Shown here: positions 9,038-15,661 of the stretch, piece after piece
How the letters are laid out: the number at the start of each line of letters is the position of its first letter
Position numbering within the stretch: the stretch's first letter is position 1
Virus record (IMG/VR): IMGVR_UViG_3300033388_002136
Location: 1-34,595 of that record
DNA: 34,595 nucleotides
From: a virus
Strand: one strand, 5' to 3'
Notes under the pieces: model-generated
Told to the model about the DNA's origin: nothing
Seen by the model: only the letters and a program-made list of their open reading frames with translations
Databases searched by the model: none
Position numbers and translations under genes: made by a program

Positions 9038-9124
9038 TGGTGGAGAGAGCTGGATTCGAACCAACACGGAACTAGCCGACCTCCGGGTTACAGCCGGGTG
9101 CCCTACCTAATGGGCGTTCTCTCC
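9038..9124 (-). tRNA. tRNA-Tyr(GUA)
   Basis: Perfect acceptor stem GGAGAGA/TCTCTCC, discriminator A and encoded CCA. The D-stem is GCCC/GGGC, and the anticodon loop CTGTAAC gives GUA. It has a long variable arm, as in bacterial class II tRNA-Tyr. Length 87 nt. Confidence 0.92.
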
Positions 9125-9128
9125 AAAA

Positions 9129-9205
9129 TGGTGCCAGTGGCTAGATTCGAACTAGCAACCCACGGATTTTAAATCCGTTGCCTCTGCCTATTGGACTACA
9201 CTGGC
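9129..9205 (-). tRNA. tRNA with UAA anticodon (Leu codon UUA), short variable loop
   Basis: A 77-nt cloverleaf: perfect acceptor GCCAGTG/CACTGGC, anticodon stem ACGGA/TCCGT, loop TTTAAAA giving anticodon UAA, T-arm GCTAG/CTAGC, discriminator A and CCA. The variable loop is 5 nt (GGGTT), so like the UAG gene it is a class I tRNA with a Leu anticodon. It is structurally well formed and not obviously decayed. Confidence 0.86.
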
Positions 9206-9206
9206 T

Positions 9207-9283
9207 TGGTCTGCGCGGTTGGATTTGAACCAGCGGCTTCCCCGTTCCAAGCGGGGGTGTCTACCAAACTGACTTACGCACAG
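9207..9283 (-). tRNA. tRNA-Pro(UGG)
   Basis: Acceptor CTGTGCG pairs with CGCGCAG (one T-G), followed by discriminator A and CCA. The anticodon stem CCCCG/CGGGG encloses CTTGGAA, giving anticodon UGG. The T-stem has one mismatch. Length 77 nt. It is the promoter-proximal tRNA if the array is transcribed leftward, with a terminator-like hairpin starting 12 nt upstream. Confidence 0.9.
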
Positions 9284-9287
9284 AAAT

Positions 9288-9319
9288 AAAAAAACCACCT
9301 ATAACTTTCGCTATGGTGG
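9288..9319 (-). terminator. Intrinsic terminator, leftward, just upstream of tRNA array
   Basis: In the minus-strand RNA the arms CCACC (9319-9315) and GGTGG (9299-9295) pair, extended by ATA/TAT with one bulged A, and are followed at once by seven U. This is a convincing leftward terminator. On the plus strand the downstream bases are not U-rich. It would stop leftward transcripts that cross the holin region and shields or attenuates the tRNA array. Confidence 0.7.
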
Positions 9320-9393
9320 CTTCTTGGTACTACTTGTCCGAAAAAACTACATAGCTGTCCGATCCGAATAACTCGGCGAGAGAGATAAATAGC

Positions 9394-9423
9394 TTGATGG
9401 CAAAATATTCATTAATTTATGAT
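9394..9423 (+). promoter_or_regulatory. Sigma70-like promoter for the holin operon
   Basis: TTGATG (-35) and TATGAT (-10) are separated by 18 bp, in an AT-rich stretch that starts a new rightward unit after the tRNA array. Transcription would begin near 9430, about 30 nt before the tiny ORF at 9461. Not tested; the fit to consensus is moderate to good. Confidence 0.55.
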
Positions 9424-9460
9424 ACAATACAGGTATCCACAAAGTCAACAGGAGAAACCC

Positions 9461-9511
9461 ATGCCAACATTACTAGCTTTACTAATTCTATTCGCGAATA
9501 GCGCAAGATAA
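9461..9511 (+). CDS. Tiny hydrophobic peptide MPTLLALLILFANSAR
   Basis: 16 codons preceded by a good AGGAG site. Its TAA overlaps the next ATG (TAATG). The sequence is almost entirely hydrophobic (LLALLILFA), as in a short membrane peptide or a leader peptide coupled to the following membrane protein. The strong ribosome site and the overlap argue for translation; the function is unknown. Confidence 0.5.
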   Translation: MPTLLALLILFANSAR

Positions 9512-9849
9512 TGAACATAATCTTACAGATATTCTTATCCACTTTAGGCTTGTGGTTGTTCTTCATAGCTGCTGCAACATTAAGAGATAAATACGGTGGC
9601 GATAATAAATTCATTAAAGCCTTTATCGTAGCTTTTGTGTTTTGTGATGGAATTTATAATATATTATACGGAACCATATTGTTTGCCGAGATACCCCATC
9701 CTAAACGACTTCTTTTGACTGCAAGACTAAAAGATATTCTCAGAAGGAAGAAGTCATGGATTGATAAATACTGGCGCTATCCGTTAGCGGGATTTTTCTG
9801 TAAATATCTAATCGAACCTTGGGATTTTGGACATTGCTCCATCAAATGA
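9511..9849 (+). CDS. Two-TM phage membrane protein next to holin
   Basis: 112 residues. Two hydrophobic helices (about 4-22, ILQIFLSTLGLWLFFIAAA, and 37-62) precede a basic segment (LLLTARLKDILRRKKSW) and a conserved-looking C-terminus, FCKYLIEPWDFGHC. Proteins with this ending are common small membrane proteins encoded beside phage lysis genes. The start overlaps the tiny upstream ORF, and the stop overlaps the holin start (ATGA). The role is unknown; a lysis accessory function is suggested by position only. Confidence 0.65.
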   Translation: MNIILQIFLSTLGLWLFFIAAATLRDKYGGDNKFIKAFIVAFVFCDGIYNILYGTILFAEIPHPKRLLLTARLKDILRRKKSWIDKYWRYPLAGFFCKYLIEPWDFGHCSIK

Positions 9850-10247
9850 ATATATTTAGCGCATTATTCGGGGGTCAAAAGACTGCTGAAAAAACAATCG
9901 ACTTTGTAACGGATTCGGCTAAAGGAGTGGGTAACTGGATTGATGGTCTAAAATTTACCGATCAGGAGAAGTCTGAAGCCAATACTAAGACGCTTGGAAT
10001 GGTACTGAAGGCCATAGAGCTGACAAGAGGTGAGAATAGTACCCGTAGCGTCACAAGGCGTTATTTAGCATGGTCAATCATGGGTTCTTATTTGCTCTTA
10101 AATCTTGGCTCGGCAATAGTATATAAATTCGATCAAGAATACGCTGAATATCTATACAAAGTAGCCAATGAATCAGGATTAGGCGAATTATCTTTAGGGA
10201 TTGGAATGTTCTACTTTTTGACTAATATAGTCAGAGCAAATAAGTAA
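9846..10247 (+). CDS. 3TM holin of GTA type
   Basis: 133 residues. The start at 9846 was chosen for its ATGA overlap with the preceding stop; a longer upstream start is possible but unsupported. Residues 20-65 contain FTDQEKSEANTKTL and a following ENSTRSVTRRYLAW stretch, typical of the GTA_holin_3TM family, then hydrophobic helices (about 70-90 and 112-128). Such proteins form membrane lesions that release endolysin. Together with the M23 enzyme at 8356 it would complete a lysis cassette that has been split by the tRNA array. No spanin pair was found. Confidence 0.72.
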   Translation: MNIFSALFGGQKTAEKTIDFVTDSAKGVGNWIDGLKFTDQEKSEANTKTLGMVLKAIELTRGENSTRSVTRRYLAWSIMGSYLLLNLGSAIVYKFDQEYAEYLYKVANESGLGELSLGIGMFYFLTNIVRANK

Positions 10248-10253
10248 ATCACT

Positions 10254-10274
10254 TCCTATCAAGTTGGTTTATGG
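10254..10274. repeat. 21-bp direct repeat, copy 1
   Basis: Identical to 11445-11465. This copy sits at the convergence point between the holin and the leftward early operon and covers the stop codon of the 98-aa gene. The other copy forms the Shine-Dalgarno leader of the gene at 11200-11436. Confidence 0.8.
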
Positions 10275-10562
10275 AAGATACTTGTCAAGTATGTGCATAA
10301 CGCCGCCAGCTAATGACTCAACTTTTGCATGAAATAGCGGATCACTCCTGTATTTTAATATGATAGACTCTGGTGTTTCGGTGGCGGTCGGCATCGGACA
10401 ATCTAGCCTATGTTGATAATTTATAAAGGCATCTGTCAAATCATCAGCTAATGATCTTCTATCAAGGTATCCTGTCGCGTAGTCATGCAGCTCTTTATAT
10501 GCCTCACACGGATCAGCGCCATCAGGCATCATGCAATCTGGAAGTTTATTTAATATCTTCAT
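10269..10562 (-). CDS. Hypothetical early protein, last gene of leftward operon
   Basis: 97 residues from the ATG at 10562, which has GGGAGGAGAGTG just upstream. Soluble, mostly helical and acidic, with two Cys in an N-terminal PDCMMPDGADPCEAY segment. No family is recognised. Its stop lies inside the 21-bp repeat, and it converges on the holin gene with only about 20 nt between stops. Confidence 0.6.
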   Translation of the reverse strand: MKILNKLPDCMMPDGADPCEAYKELHDYATGYLDRRSLADDLTDAFINYQHRLDCPMPTATETPESIILKYRSDPLFHAKVESLAGGVMHILDKYLP

Positions 10563-10607
10563 CACTCTCCTCCCTCATCTGTTGTTAAGCGTTCTTCTGT
10601 GGGTGGG

Positions 10608-10796
10608 TCATGGGATATACCTCTCATACTGATGCAATCTTTTTAACCCGTCTTTGTTTTCTTCTTTTAAGTTACCCGCATAGAACCAGCCACTTGCCGC
10701 GCCAAAGGCGATAAAGCCTTCCATATATGCGTTGTTTATTAAACAAACAATTGTTAGCATCAAATATATAATTGCTGTAAAATGATTAGAGTTCAT
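10608..10796 (-). CDS. Small membrane protein
   Basis: 62 residues from the ATG at 10796 (AAGGAG upstream). One or two hydrophobic segments (about 6-22 and 27-42) are followed by a charged tail, KEENKDGLKRLHQYER. It overlaps the end of the upstream gene by 11 nt, as is usual in this operon. Function unknown. Confidence 0.6.
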   Translation of the reverse strand: MNSNHFTAIIYLMLTIVCLINNAYMEGFIAFGAASGWFYAGNLKEENKDGLKRLHQYERYIP

Positions 10797-11115
10797 CACT
10801 ATCTCCTTTGAGGGCTTCTACACGCAGATCAAACCAATTCTTACCATTAATATCCATAGTATAAATACCATCAATATCTACCGTTACAGACCTAACCATT
10901 GTTTCTAATAAGTGTATCCTCTCCTCATTCGCCGCAAGCTGCCTCTCTAGTCCTCGTATTACTTCTATATTAATTGCTTCACAATGAGATATATCCTTAT
11001 TAATTTCTAAAAGGGCTTCATCGTCATCTTCGTGGTAAAACTCACCGTTCTTATTCTCAAGCATATCTTTCCATTTAACTGACCACTTATACCGCTTCAC
11101 TTTATCACTTCGCAT
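10786..11115 (-). CDS. Hypothetical coiled-coil protein
   Basis: 109 residues, charged, with a probable coiled coil about residues 45-75 (GLERQLAANEERIHLLETMV) and a short beta-rich end containing GKNWFDLRV. The start overlaps the micro-lipoprotein gene by 11 nt. Part of the leftward early operon; no family recognised. Confidence 0.6.
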   Translation of the reverse strand: MRSDKVKRYKWSVKWKDMLENKNGEFYHEDDDEALLEINKDISHCEAINIEVIRGLERQLAANEERIHLLETMVRSVTVDIDGIYTMDINGKNWFDLRVEALKGDSDEL

Positions 11116-11203
11116 TATATATCCCTACCTCTACCGTATCTGGCTCCTCATAGCCACAGCCTAAACAGGTAATAAGGGTTATAATTAAGACTATGGTTTT
11201 CAT
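11105..11203 (-). CDS. Micro-lipoprotein (32 aa)
   Basis: MKTIVLIITLITCLGCGYEEPD begins with a Lys and a hydrophobic stretch that ends in a lipobox-like LGC (or LITC), with a short acidic tail after it. This is the form of a very small lipoprotein signal peptide protein. The start overlaps the upstream stop (ATGA), so translation is probably coupled. Rz1-type spanin lipoproteins are similarly small, but this one is early and far from the lysis genes and lacks the Pro-rich tail. Confidence 0.55.
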   Translation of the reverse strand: MKTIVLIITLITCLGCGYEEPDTVEVGIYNAK

Positions 11204-11436
11204 TGGCTATTCTTCCTATCTGTTATGTGGCCTTTTACCCAAGCAACACATCTTTTAAGCTCAGTATGGTGATCCTGATATCCACTTAATATCTCTCCAC
11301 ATTTCTTCCCTGATTGACCATATTTTTTATCAAGCTCTTCTTCTGTCATATTACCGAATTGACGATTGGCACGAAATAGATTGTCTTCCGCACCGGCCAT
11401 CGCGTTTTTTACAATTTCTAATACTTGTTTTTTCAT
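11200..11436 (-). CDS. Hypothetical early protein
   Basis: 78 residues with a strong site (TAGGAGAGGTGAG) before the ATG; part of that leader is the 21-bp repeat. Helical and basic to neutral, with two Cys and a DHHTELKRCVAWVKGH segment. No family recognised. Coupled to the micro-lipoprotein by ATGA. Confidence 0.6.
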   Translation of the reverse strand: MKKQVLEIVKNAMAGAEDNLFRANRQFGNMTEEELDKKYGQSGKKCGEILSGYQDHHTELKRCVAWVKGHITDRKNSQ

Positions 11437-11444
11437 CTCACCTC

Positions 11445-11465
11445 TCCTATCAAGTTGGTTTATGG
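11445..11465. repeat. 21-bp direct repeat, copy 2
   Basis: Same sequence as 10254-10274. On the minus strand it supplies the leader and part of the ribosome-binding site of the gene starting at 11436. Confidence 0.8.
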
Positions 11466-11473
11466 GGTTGGGC

Positions 11474-11746
11474 TTAAATATACTGTCCTTGTGGCTCTAC
11501 CTCAAACGCGTCTAATTCTTCATTAGCTTTTTTTAATACGATTTCTTTATCGGTATTCCATCTACCTTTATTATAATCATTCCAAGACATGTGATACTGC
11601 TCAATTACATATCTATATTCCGTAATCTCATTTCTAAATAAAGGCTTTTTAGTTCTGGTTTCAATTCTAGCTCTAAATTTATAGAGCATGGCAGCATTTG
11701 TCCCATGCACAGGATATGCAATTCGCTGATTCAATTCTTTATTCAT
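11474..11746 (-). CDS. Hypothetical early protein
   Basis: 90 residues, basic and aromatic-rich (YRYVIEQYHMSWNDYNKGRW), with GGAG before the ATG. No known motif. It sits directly downstream of the Cas4-like nuclease gene and may be co-regulated with it. Confidence 0.6.
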   Translation of the reverse strand: MNKELNQRIAYPVHGTNAAMLYKFRARIETRTKKPLFRNEITEYRYVIEQYHMSWNDYNKGRWNTDKEIVLKKANEELDAFEVEPQGQYI

Positions 11747-11768
11747 TCAATCTCCTCCTCATCAGGGC

Positions 11769-12668
11769 TTACCGTATATTAAACTGTGGACAAAATTCAG
11801 AGCAGCTACAATAGTTCTCACATCTTACATATGAGCCGGGCCTGAGTTCTATGGAGATTCCTGTTTTTAAATCACCAGTGAGATTGCCGTCTATCATTTC
11901 TGCGCTATTGGTATGACCGTTATCAACACACCATACAACCGCATCAAACTCACTTCCTAACAGTCTGAGAGCTGATTTACGGCCTTTTTTCATCACAGCC
12001 CACACATCATCCTTCTTCCACCTTTCTTCGTCTGTACACTCAACTATAAGCCCTTTCTCGGCGGATTGATGCAAAAGAACGCGCTTCTCCATGAAATCCA
12101 TAGCCTCTTCTGGTTTCCACATCGGAACATCAATAACCTCAACCTTGTTAGGGTATCCACTAAAGTCTCGTAGCATCTCAGAATTACGCCAGTCTTTAGC
12201 GAAAGCCACTATTTGAAGTTTCTTGGGGTGAGGCATTAAATCATCTTTCCTCACTAAAACAGCTAATAAATTCAATTGCTGCTCCCATTCTTTCTTCCCA
12301 TTCGCCAAAGCGTCCTTGATAGCCCATACAGAGGTCATTTTGAAGTCCTGTAAAGCTCTCAGAACCGTTAAAAGGTCAAACTGGCCTGATACCCTTACTC
12401 CGCCTATTTCGGCGTGTATACGCTGTTCTGCTATGTCTCCATCGTCTACGCATCTTTCAAGGATATGATGTACGGATTGCCCATAAAGAGACCACAAACG
12501 ATCTGATACGTCCTCTACAATTTCATCCTTATGCCGAAGCTCAAGAATTCTCATTTGAGGCGGTTTGATTAAAGTCGTTACAGAAAGTGTTCCTTTATTA
12601 TCATAAGGGTCACGAGTTACAGCATTGACCACTGACTTTGGTAGATTTAACCTATTTGTGTATTGCAT
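11769..12668 (-). CDS. PD-(D/E)XK nuclease, Cas4/RecB-like with C-terminal Cys cluster
   Basis: 299 residues. Motifs in order: GQSVHHILER (His 67/68, RecB-type motif), VSGQFDLL (D98), LQDFK (D108-x-K110, catalytic) and EWEQQLNLLAVL (Gln motif, about 128-138). At the C-terminus are four closely spaced Cys (283, 287, 289, 293) ahead of a PQF end, which could bind an iron-sulfur cluster as in Cas4 or AddB-type nucleases. The family acts on DNA ends in recombination. A GGAGG site precedes the ATG. Its neighbour at 12702 is an SSB-like protein, so the two probably work together in phage replication or recombination. Confidence 0.8.
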   Translation of the reverse strand: MQYTNRLNLPKSVVNAVTRDPYDNKGTLSVTTLIKPPQMRILELRHKDEIVEDVSDRLWSLYGQSVHHILERCVDDGDIAEQRIHAEIGGVRVSGQFDLLTVLRALQDFKMTSVWAIKDALANGKKEWEQQLNLLAVLVRKDDLMPHPKKLQIVAFAKDWRNSEMLRDFSGYPNKVEVIDVPMWKPEEAMDFMEKRVLLHQSAEKGLIVECTDEERWKKDDVWAVMKKGRKSALRLLGSEFDAVVWCVDNGHTNSAEMIDGNLTGDLKTGISIELRPGSYVRCENYCSCSEFCPQFNIR

Positions 12669-12701
12669 TGTTCCTCCAGTGCCGTCCTTGGCTATGGTTG
12701 A

Positions 12702-13304
12702 TTAAAATGGCACGTCAGAATTATCGCTTGTGCTTTGTCCTTGTGGGCTTTGCATAGCAATATATTCATCAGATTTCATTATCTGATTCTTGAATCCATC
12801 GGATATTTTATCAAATGTACCCTGATCAAACTCACTTAGATCAAACATAAAAACCTCATTTTCAGAAGATGGTGCTTCAAGTCCTTGGGGTACTTTAATG
12901 AGGGAAGCTATTTCAGCTTTATCATCACCGTTACCCTTTTTACCATGAATGATTGTTAAGTAAGCGGGTTTTCCCAATAACTGAGCAATATCATATTGGG
13001 AAGCTTCTTCATCAGAATCAAATGCCGCCCCCCTCCAAGACTCTACACGTTTACGTAAATTCGCCTTTTCATTCATTGAAAGAGTAAGGAACTCATATTG
13101 CACAAATGGATGCTGATTACCATTTTCGTCAGGCTCCATTAATGCGTTACATAATTCAAATCCCCACGCTATTTTATGCTGACTTTTGCTATACATTTCA
13201 TTCATAGTTGTACCAAGATCAATAATACGAATTAATCTTGAAATATAACTATCGGCTGGTGGTAATTGAAAACTACCACTACTTGCTGGTGCTGTAAATG
13301 CCAT
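12702..13304 (-). CDS. Phage single-stranded DNA-binding-like protein
   Basis: 200 residues. An N-terminal domain begins PADSYISRLIRIIDLGTT and runs as a beta-rich fold to about residue 150, a layout seen in phage SSB-like proteins. The C-terminus is an acidic linker ending DNSDVPF, the classic SSB tail that recruits replication and repair partners. An AGAGG site precedes the ATG. Neighbouring nuclease and small proteins fit a replication/recombination operon. Confidence 0.75.
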   Translation of the reverse strand: MAFTAPASSGSFQLPPADSYISRLIRIIDLGTTMNEMYSKSQHKIAWGFELCNALMEPDENGNQHPFVQYEFLTLSMNEKANLRKRVESWRGAAFDSDEEASQYDIAQLLGKPAYLTIIHGKKGNGDDKAEIASLIKVPQGLEAPSSENEVFMFDLSEFDQGTFDKISDGFKNQIMKSDEYIAMQSPQGQSTSDNSDVPF

Positions 13305-13350
13305 CTTTATTTCCTCTTGGTATGCTCATTTGTCACATGACGTTCGAGCG

Positions 13351-13521
13351 TTAAAATGGTGCTTCCTGCGAATCTTCATCCTTTATTCTGTACGCTAAAT
13401 CCTCCTGATTACGATCATCACTCCACTTCTCTCTTCCCTCGTCATATGGATCAGGTGACTCAGGTAGGAATATACCTTTCTCCTCATTGGGTAATATCAG
13501 GTCTTGCATTATTCTGCTCAT
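13351..13521 (-). CDS. Small acidic protein with SSB-like C-terminal tail
   Basis: 56 residues from the ATG at 13521, which overlaps the upstream stop (TAATG) and has GGGGGAG just before it; a TTG start at 13533 is less likely. Very acidic, no folded domain evident. The end (KDEDSQEAPF) looks like the acidic tail of the adjacent SSB-like protein. It may mimic or share SSB-tail partners; this is inference. Confidence 0.55.
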   Translation of the reverse strand: MSRIMQDLILPNEEKGIFLPESPDPYDEGREKWSDDRNQEDLAYRIKDEDSQEAPF

Positions 13522-13694
13522 TATCTCCCCCAATACGCTGTAAATTTCAATTTATCGTCAGGATCAGGCGGGTCACGATCTTTATTATAACAGTCTTCAC
13601 AATAATCCACTGTACTATTATCGGCTAATTCAACCTCGACTGTTTCCTCAAAGTCTGTAGGTTTAGAGCAGAGATAGCAGCGTATTATACTCAT
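13521..13694 (-). CDS. Small zinc-ribbon-like protein
   Basis: 57 residues (MSIIRCYLCSKPTDFEE start). CxxC at residues 6-9 and CEDC near 32-35 form a treble-clef or zinc-ribbon ligand set. Coupled on both sides: ATGA with the DUF551 gene upstream and TAATG with the next gene. Probable nucleic-acid or protein-binding accessory protein; exact role unknown. Confidence 0.65.
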   Translation of the reverse strand: MSIIRCYLCSKPTDFEETVEVELADNSTVDYCEDCYNKDRDPPDPDDKLKFTAYWGR

Positions 13695-13903
13695 GATGCC
13701 TCTGGTAGTTTAGGTAAAGATTGCCAATGAGTTACGTTTGACCAATCTTCCGCAATCTCTGTATCCCAAACATCAACAGTTCCTTGCCGTGATTCATATT
13801 GAATATATTTCCCAATTACAGGCTCAGGATATATTTCTTCAACTACTAACACCCTCTCACCATAATCTGGTAATTCATCTTCTACTGAAATCCATTCCTT
13901 CAT
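13691..13903 (-). CDS. DUF551-like protein
   Basis: 70 residues. WISVEDELPDYGERVLVVEE at the start and VTHWQSLPKLPE at the end are the two ends of the DUF551 family, common in phages and prophages of Gram-negative bacteria and of unknown function. Full length for the family. ATGA overlaps on both sides. Confidence 0.78.
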   Translation of the reverse strand: MKEWISVEDELPDYGERVLVVEEIYPEPVIGKYIQYESRQGTVDVWDTEIAEDWSNVTHWQSLPKLPEAS

Positions 13904-14100
13904 GGTGCCTGAAACCTTAAATATTTAGGAAGGTCGTTAATCTGGTTAATAAGCTCCCCTTGTTTTCCAACACTCACCCCTATTTGATATACCGCAAATA
14001 TCTTTCTGGTTTCGTATTCCTTATAACCATCATGCTCTCTAGTGAAATCAAGGTCTAGGTAATCAATATCTGATTCAAATTTATCTCTTATTTCGTCCAT
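13900..14100 (-). CDS. Hypothetical phage protein
   Basis: 66 residues, acidic (MDEIRDKFESDIDYLDLDFTRE). The opening DEIRDKFE with a FTREHDGYKEYETRKIFAVYQIG stretch resembles a common small family found in early regions of proteobacterial phages. Start coupled by TAATG, stop by ATGA. Function unknown. Confidence 0.6.
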   Translation of the reverse strand: MDEIRDKFESDIDYLDLDFTREHDGYKEYETRKIFAVYQIGVSVGKQGELINQINDLPKYLRFQAP

Positions 14101-14396
14101 TATTCCACAACCTCTATGTATTTAACGGCTGTTCTGAGTACAGTGCCATTATTTCCAAGAGCGCCATTCTCGGCTCTTTCTTTATTATCATAAATGCCAT
14201 TACAGCGCACATTTTCATACTCATTAACATAGATGACCTTTGGTTCTGGTACAATTTCGTATTCATAAGTACCCCAATCCCATATTGGGAATGAAAAATC
14301 AATAATCTCAAAACCAACGCTACCCCGTTTCCGATACCGCACCTTCTCCCCATCTTCAAAAGCCTGCATTACTTTAATTTTATCTGCTGTATTCAT
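14100..14396 (-). CDS. Hypothetical early protein
   Basis: 98 residues from the ATG at 14396, which has AAAGGGGGAATT upstream; the GTG at 14414 would put the ribosome site inside the gene. Beta-rich with two Trp-Asp stretches (FPIWDWGTYEYEIVPEP). The amino end NTADKIKVMQAFEDGEKVRYR is typical of small phage early proteins of unknown role. Confidence 0.62.
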   Translation of the reverse strand: MNTADKIKVMQAFEDGEKVRYRKRGSVGFEIIDFSFPIWDWGTYEYEIVPEPKVIYVNEYENVRCNGIYDNKERAENGALGNNGTVLRTAVKYIEVVE

Positions 14397-14420
14397 AATT
14401 CCCCCTTTAACCACATAACA

Positions 14421-14648
14421 TTATAATATTGGATTAATGTTCTTCAGGGCTGTTTCCAGCTCATCCTTGTAGTATTTCTTGTCACCAATAGAGATTGTTT
14501 CACGCTTGGCTCTTTTTTCTTCCGCCCTAATTATATTCTTAATATTTTCTTTGACATCATACCAATAACCATACCCTTGAGGGGTGTCAGACCAAGTCAT
14601 AGCCACGCTTATATCTGATGCTATACTCTGTAAGAGTTTTAAGTTCAT
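14421..14648 (-). CDS. First gene of the leftward operon, hypothetical
   Basis: 75 residues from the ATG at 14648 (GGAG six bases upstream; an ATG at 14660 lacks a site). Mostly helical and charged. It is the promoter-proximal gene of the leftward early operon, a position held by regulators such as N in lambda, but it has no Arg-rich N-like motif. Confidence 0.6.
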   Translation of the reverse strand: MNLKLLQSIASDISVAMTWSDTPQGYGYWYDVKENIKNIIRAEEKRAKRETISIGDKKYYKDELETALKNINPIL

Positions 14649-14692
14649 ATCATTCTCCATAGTTTTTATTGATAGTGGATTTAATAGACACT

Positions 14693-14762
14693 AATCTAGC
14701 ACACCTAGTTTCAATATGCAAATATATTTAGCTATTGCAATAAGCGCAAATCCATGTATACT
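14693..14762. promoter_or_regulatory. Divergent early promoters with TTGCAA-type operator candidates
   Basis: Leftward: TTGCAT (14721-14716) and TAGATT (14698-14693), spacer 17. Rightward: TTGCAA (14735-14740) and TATACT (14757-14762), spacer 16. TGCAA (14717-14721), TTGCAA (14735-14740) and GCGCAA (14744-14749) form repeated half-sites, with TGCAA and TTGCA as an inverted pair across both -35 boxes. This is what an operator for the Cro-like protein at 14769 should look like. Confidence 0.5.
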
Positions 14763-14768
14763 TCGAGA

Positions 14769-14978
14769 ATGAAAATAAAAACACATGCAGACATAATTGG
14801 ACTTTGGCCTAATATAGATGATCTTTCCAAAGACTTAGGAAAGAAATTTAATACCGTCAATTCTTGGTCAGGTCGCAATCAAATCCCTTCTATATTCTGG
14901 CCTCAACTTATTAAAGCCGGAAAGAAAAGGAATATTGAATTAACTCCTAAAATATTAATGGATACTCAGAGGAAATGA
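14769..14978 (+). CDS. Cro-like HTH regulator
   Basis: 69 residues from the ATG at 14769. The sequence (ADIIGLWPNIDDLSKDLGKK, then FNTVNSWSGRNQIPSIFWP) follows the pattern of small phage Cro-like HTH proteins: helix-turn-helix about residues 10-35 and the IPxxFWPxLIKA end. An ATG at 14754 has no ribosome site and overlaps the -10. The chosen ATG lies 6 nt after the -10, so the mRNA may be leaderless. First gene of the rightward operon. Confidence 0.65.
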   Translation: MKIKTHADIIGLWPNIDDLSKDLGKKFNTVNSWSGRNQIPSIFWPQLIKAGKKRNIELTPKILMDTQRK

Positions 14979-15088
14979 GCTTCCCAGACATAATTATGAC
15001 AGTACTAGGTGTAATAGCGGTTATTTGGTTATCAGCAGTAGGGTTATACTTACTTTGCGTGTGGATTATTAAGAGGATGAGGGGATGA
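14975..15088 (+). CDS. Small single-TM protein (37 aa)
   Basis: MSFPDIIMTVLGVIAVIWLS opens a protein with one long hydrophobic helix (about 5-31) and a basic KRMRG end, so a cytoplasmic C-terminus is likely. ATGA overlaps on both sides. No family recognised. Confidence 0.6.
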   Translation: MSFPDIIMTVLGVIAVIWLSAVGLYLLCVWIIKRMRG

Positions 15089-15351
15089 AAATAGGTGATG
15101 AGACTAAAATCTTCCTAAAGGGTGAAAGCCCTTGGGGAACTATATTAGAGATTGCTGGTGATAAAATCAAAGTTCGCATAGATAGTAAGTTATTTTTTGA
15201 TATGAGTGAACACGAGCAAGCGCAATTCCTTAATAAAGAGTTTGATGAGGTTGGTAAGCTGGAAAACCCGCATGGAAAGACTCAGGGTGATGAGGTTTGG
15301 TGTGAACGTGGTGAATATGGTGAATGGGTTGAAGTAAGCAATTTGGGATAA
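15085..15351 (+). CDS. Hypothetical conserved phage early protein
   Basis: 88 residues with a GAGGGG site before the ATG. The middle (GESPWGTILE, KVRIDSKLFFDMSEHEQAQF) resembles a widely distributed small phage protein of unknown function. Acidic, no membrane segment. Coupled to the upstream TM protein by ATGA. Confidence 0.65.
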   Translation: MKIGDETKIFLKGESPWGTILEIAGDKIKVRIDSKLFFDMSEHEQAQFLNKEFDEVGKLENPHGKTQGDEVWCERGEYGEWVEVSNLG

Positions 15352-15353
15352 AT

Positions 15354-15494
15354 ATGAAACCTAACAAAATAGAACGTAGAGCCGCTACAGAGCGCAGAAG
15401 AGACATAACGGTACTCAGCTTCCCTATCAGAGATGATCGCGGTTGCAGGGTGCTTAGAAACAGGCGTACAGGCATTGTGAGAAGGCATACATGA
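15354..15494 (+). CDS. Small Arg-rich protein (46 aa)
   Basis: MKPNKIERRAATERRRDITV... is strongly basic (about a quarter Arg/Lys), so nucleic-acid binding is possible. Starts 2 nt after the preceding stop and overlaps the next start by ATGA. No family recognised. Confidence 0.5.
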   Translation: MKPNKIERRAATERRRDITVLSFPIRDDRGCRVLRNRRTGIVRRHT

Positions 15495-15661
15495 ATAACT
15501 TCACCACACTTACAGACGAAGAACTTAAAGCCCTTACAGCAAGGATAGAGGAGCTAGAGAAGGCTCTTGAAGACATTAAACTGTATTACAAGGACAAAAG
15601 GTTTAATCGGGCTATAGTAAATCCTATCCCGTTAATGATAGCAGAGAGAGCGTTGAAATGA
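15491..15661 (+). CDS. Small helical protein (56 aa)
   Basis: MNNFTTLTDEELKALTARIEEL... forms an amphipathic helix or coiled coil over residues 7-30, then a short basic region. ATGA overlaps on both sides. Unknown function. Confidence 0.5.
   Translation: MNNFTTLTDEELKALTARIEELEKALEDIKLYYKDKRFNRAIVNPIPLMIAERALK

Noticed and set aside
8865-9110. 81-codon plus-strand frame over the tRNA array
   Set aside because: It is the antisense reading of three tRNA genes; phrases such as ESWIRTN are well-known artefacts of tRNA genes and not a protein family.
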